Shown piece after piece: positions 5,655-6,498 of a stretch of DNA of 6,498 bases. The translations under genes were made by a program, and so were the position numbers. Numbering within the stretch: the first letter of the stretch is position 1; the number at the start of each line of letters is the position of its first letter. Origin of the DNA: an uncultured Bacillota bacterium (GTDB lineage: Bacteria; Bacillota; Dehalobacteriia; UBA4068); NCBI GenBank assembly GCA_934427095.1, contig CAKRYM010000092.1, forward strand, positions 1 through 6,498. The letters run 5' to 3'. The notes under the pieces are model-generated. The model ran no database searches. It saw only the letters and a list, made by a program, of their open reading frames with translations, and was not told the origin of the DNA.

Positions 5655-5698
5655 CATAAAAAATAGATGAGCTCCTTGGTACCCCCAGGAACTCATCT
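5655..5698 (-). terminator. Terminator of the lipoprotein gene
   Basis: AGATGAG (5665-5671) pairs with CTCATCT (5692-5698) and TCCT with AGGA inside it, with one mismatch between. On the minus strand the stem is followed by ATTTTTTATG. A weaker hairpin, AGGGG/CCCCT (5703-5707/5714-5718), spans the stop codon just before it. Together with the terminator at 5537-5582 it separates two converging transcripts; I see nothing else in 5583-5654. Confidence 0.8.
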
Positions 5699-5708
5699 GA
5701 AAAGGGGC

Positions 5709-6245
5709 TCAATCCCCTATGGCTTCTGCATCTTCTGTCCCCACATAGTCGCTTTGCGCATATAAATCCGCAGGGATAGCACTTACGGCCAACTGTTCCT
5801 CCGCTGGCAAACTGTTGTACCAAGCCAACCAGTCCAAGGTTTCTTGGGAAAGGCCGTCCACATCGATCATCTTATCCCCAAATTTGACTTGGCTTCCCGT
5901 TCCTTCTCGGTAGGCAAAGACCATCCATTTCTCATTGCACAAAATTTCTATGGTATCATCCGCGCCATATCGATAGGCAAAGCCTGTGCCAAAATTGGAT
6001 TGATTATTTTCTGTGGGGATTTCCGTCCCCTCTACACTGGAAGTAATCTCTCCGGCTATGGGTAAATCTTCTTCCGCGGAAGGCGCTTCTTTTCCTGTGT
6101 CATAATATTGTTTCCCGTCTATCATCACCATAGGAATTTTATCCCAGTTTTCTTCTGCTTGCTTTTCCCCTGTGCAACTGCTAAAGATAACCATAGCGCA
6201 GAATACGCACAAGACCAATCCCAAAGACAGAGTAGCTTTTCTCAC
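5709..6245 (-). CDS. Putative lipoprotein of unknown function
   Basis: The GTG at 6245 gives a 178-aa protein with a lipoprotein-type signal: VRK, a hydrophobic segment (residues 5-21) and Cys24 in IFSSC. The -3 residue is Phe rather than the usual Leu, so the lipobox is slightly atypical. A GGGGG run ends about seven bases before the GTG; the longer frame from a TTG at 6329 would bury the signal peptide. After an acidic linker, residues 37-111 (PMVMIDGKQYYDTG ... GEITSSVEGTEIPTENNQSN ... NEKWMVF) resemble a module seen in many Firmicutes lipoproteins and at the C-termini of BlaR1-like M56 peptidases. A second segment follows (LSQETLDWLAWYNSLP ... IPADLY, 132-162). It should be anchored on the outer face of the membrane. 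I recognise the module from memory but know no function for it. The gene is monocistronic and unrelated in sequence to its neighbours. Confidence 0.82.
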   Translation of the reverse strand: MRKATLSLGLVLCVFCAMVIFSSCTGEKQAEENWDKIPMVMIDGKQYYDTGKEAPSAEEDLPIAGEITSSVEGTEIPTENNQSNFGTGFAYRYGADDTIEILCNEKWMVFAYREGTGSQVKFGDKMIDVDGLSQETLDWLAWYNSLPAEEQLAVSAIPADLYAQSDYVGTEDAEAIGD

Positions 6246-6402
6246 AATAATGCCCCCTTTTCCGCTGATATAAAGATAGACGAAAAAATCCGCTAAAATG
6301 TTTCCCTTTTCGTAGCAAGCAGTAGGCAAATCCTCCGGCGCTGAACACAGTATTGCCTAAACAGGGTAGGGTAAAGGGAAACCTTGTTTCATACCATTGT
6401 TT
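6246..6402. other. Intergenic stretch upstream of the lipoprotein gene
   Basis: No coding frame with an RBS is seen. A hairpin AAACAGGG / CCTTGTTT (about 6359-6366/6382-6389, one G-U pair) is possible. The lipoprotein promoter must lie here on the minus strand, but I cannot pick one convincingly; AT-rich TTATAT or TATCTT sequences around 6268-6280 are candidates for a -10 box. Confidence 0.4.
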
Positions 6403-6430
6403 TTGTAAGAAGAAAGATTTTCCCTATATC
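6403..6430 (+). promoter_or_regulatory. Possible promoter of a gene leaving the right edge
   Basis: TTGTAA (6403-6408) and TATATC (6425-6430) are separated by 16 bases. Transcription would start near 6437, about 35 bases before the ATG at 6471. The match is moderate and depends on that gene being real. Confidence 0.3.
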
Positions 6431-6470
6431 CCCCTTAATCCCCCCCATAAAGGCAGAGGAATCCTTTTTC

Positions 6471-6498
6471 ATGTTCAATGATTCAGCCCTCAAACAAA
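6471..6498 (+). CDS. Possible start of a rightward gene, cut by the window edge
   Basis: An ATG at 6471 opens a frame to the window end (MFNDSALKQ, nine codons). A plausible RBS, AGAGGA (6455-6460), lies ten bases before it, and a promoter-like sequence lies upstream. Nine residues are too few to name a family. Confidence 0.3.

Noticed and set aside
6246..6329. 28-residue N-terminal extension of the lipoprotein from a TTG codon
   Set aside because: It would place extra residues ahead of a complete signal peptide; the GTG at 6245 has a G-rich RBS at suitable spacing.

Overview
This 6.5 kb window looks like chromosome of a strictly anaerobic, low-to-mid GC member of the Bacillota (Firmicutes). 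Negativicutes or a Peptococcaceae-like clostridial lineage are possible, but the sequence alone does not settle this. The reasons are strong AGGAGG-type ribosome binding sites, compact hairpin/T-run terminators, a CCA-encoding tRNA gene, a Firmicutes-type lipoprotein, and an oxygen-sensitive 2-hydroxyacyl-CoA-dehydratase/double-cubane-type reductase.

Layout from left to right. (1) Positions 1-230 are an AT-rich intergenic stretch with a purine/pyrimidine-skewed hairpin, a possible promoter and a strong RBS. (2) A single-gene short-chain dehydrogenase/reductase (231-1004, +) ends at a perfectly palindromic terminator. (3) A tRNA-Thr(GGT) gene (1184-1259, +) has its own clear promoter and terminator; its T-loop carries an unusual C at position 55. 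(4) A leftward operon encodes YedF, a selenium/sulfur-carrier-type protein (2511-3128, -), and a class V aminotransferase-fold cysteine desulfurase (1372-2514, -). They overlap by GTGA and end at a terminator next to the tRNA unit. (5) A divergent intergenic region (3129-3501) holds a promoter on each strand, a 12-bp-arm inverted repeat and a direct repeat. (6) A rightward operon encodes a 591-aa fusion of an ATP-dependent activase and a double-cubane-type dehydratase/reductase subunit (3502-5277, +), followed 4 bases later by a small DUF3343 protein (5282-5521, +) and a strong terminator. (7) A leftward lipoprotein of unknown function (5709-6245, -) has its own terminator. (8) The right edge holds no complete gene, but a promoter-like sequence, an RBS and an ATG suggest that a rightward gene begins at 6471 and runs out of the window.

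The most interesting part is the divergent pair of operons from 1372 to 5521. It combines a sulfur/selenium-liberating enzyme (cysteine desulfurase), two small thiol carriers (a TusA/DsrE-type YedF and DUF3343) and an ATP-driven low-potential electron donor covalently joined to a [Fe-S] reductase module. YedF, this desulfurase type and DUF3343 are known companions of selenium metabolism genes, and DUF3343 is also found beside double-cubane reductases. Here all of them sit around one intergenic control region, and the usually separate activase and reductase are one chain. The reductase half appears to lack the first 45-60 residues of the family, including a conserved cysteine motif. No selD, selenoprotein or molybdenum hydroxylase gene is visible, so a selenium role is inferred from gene families only.
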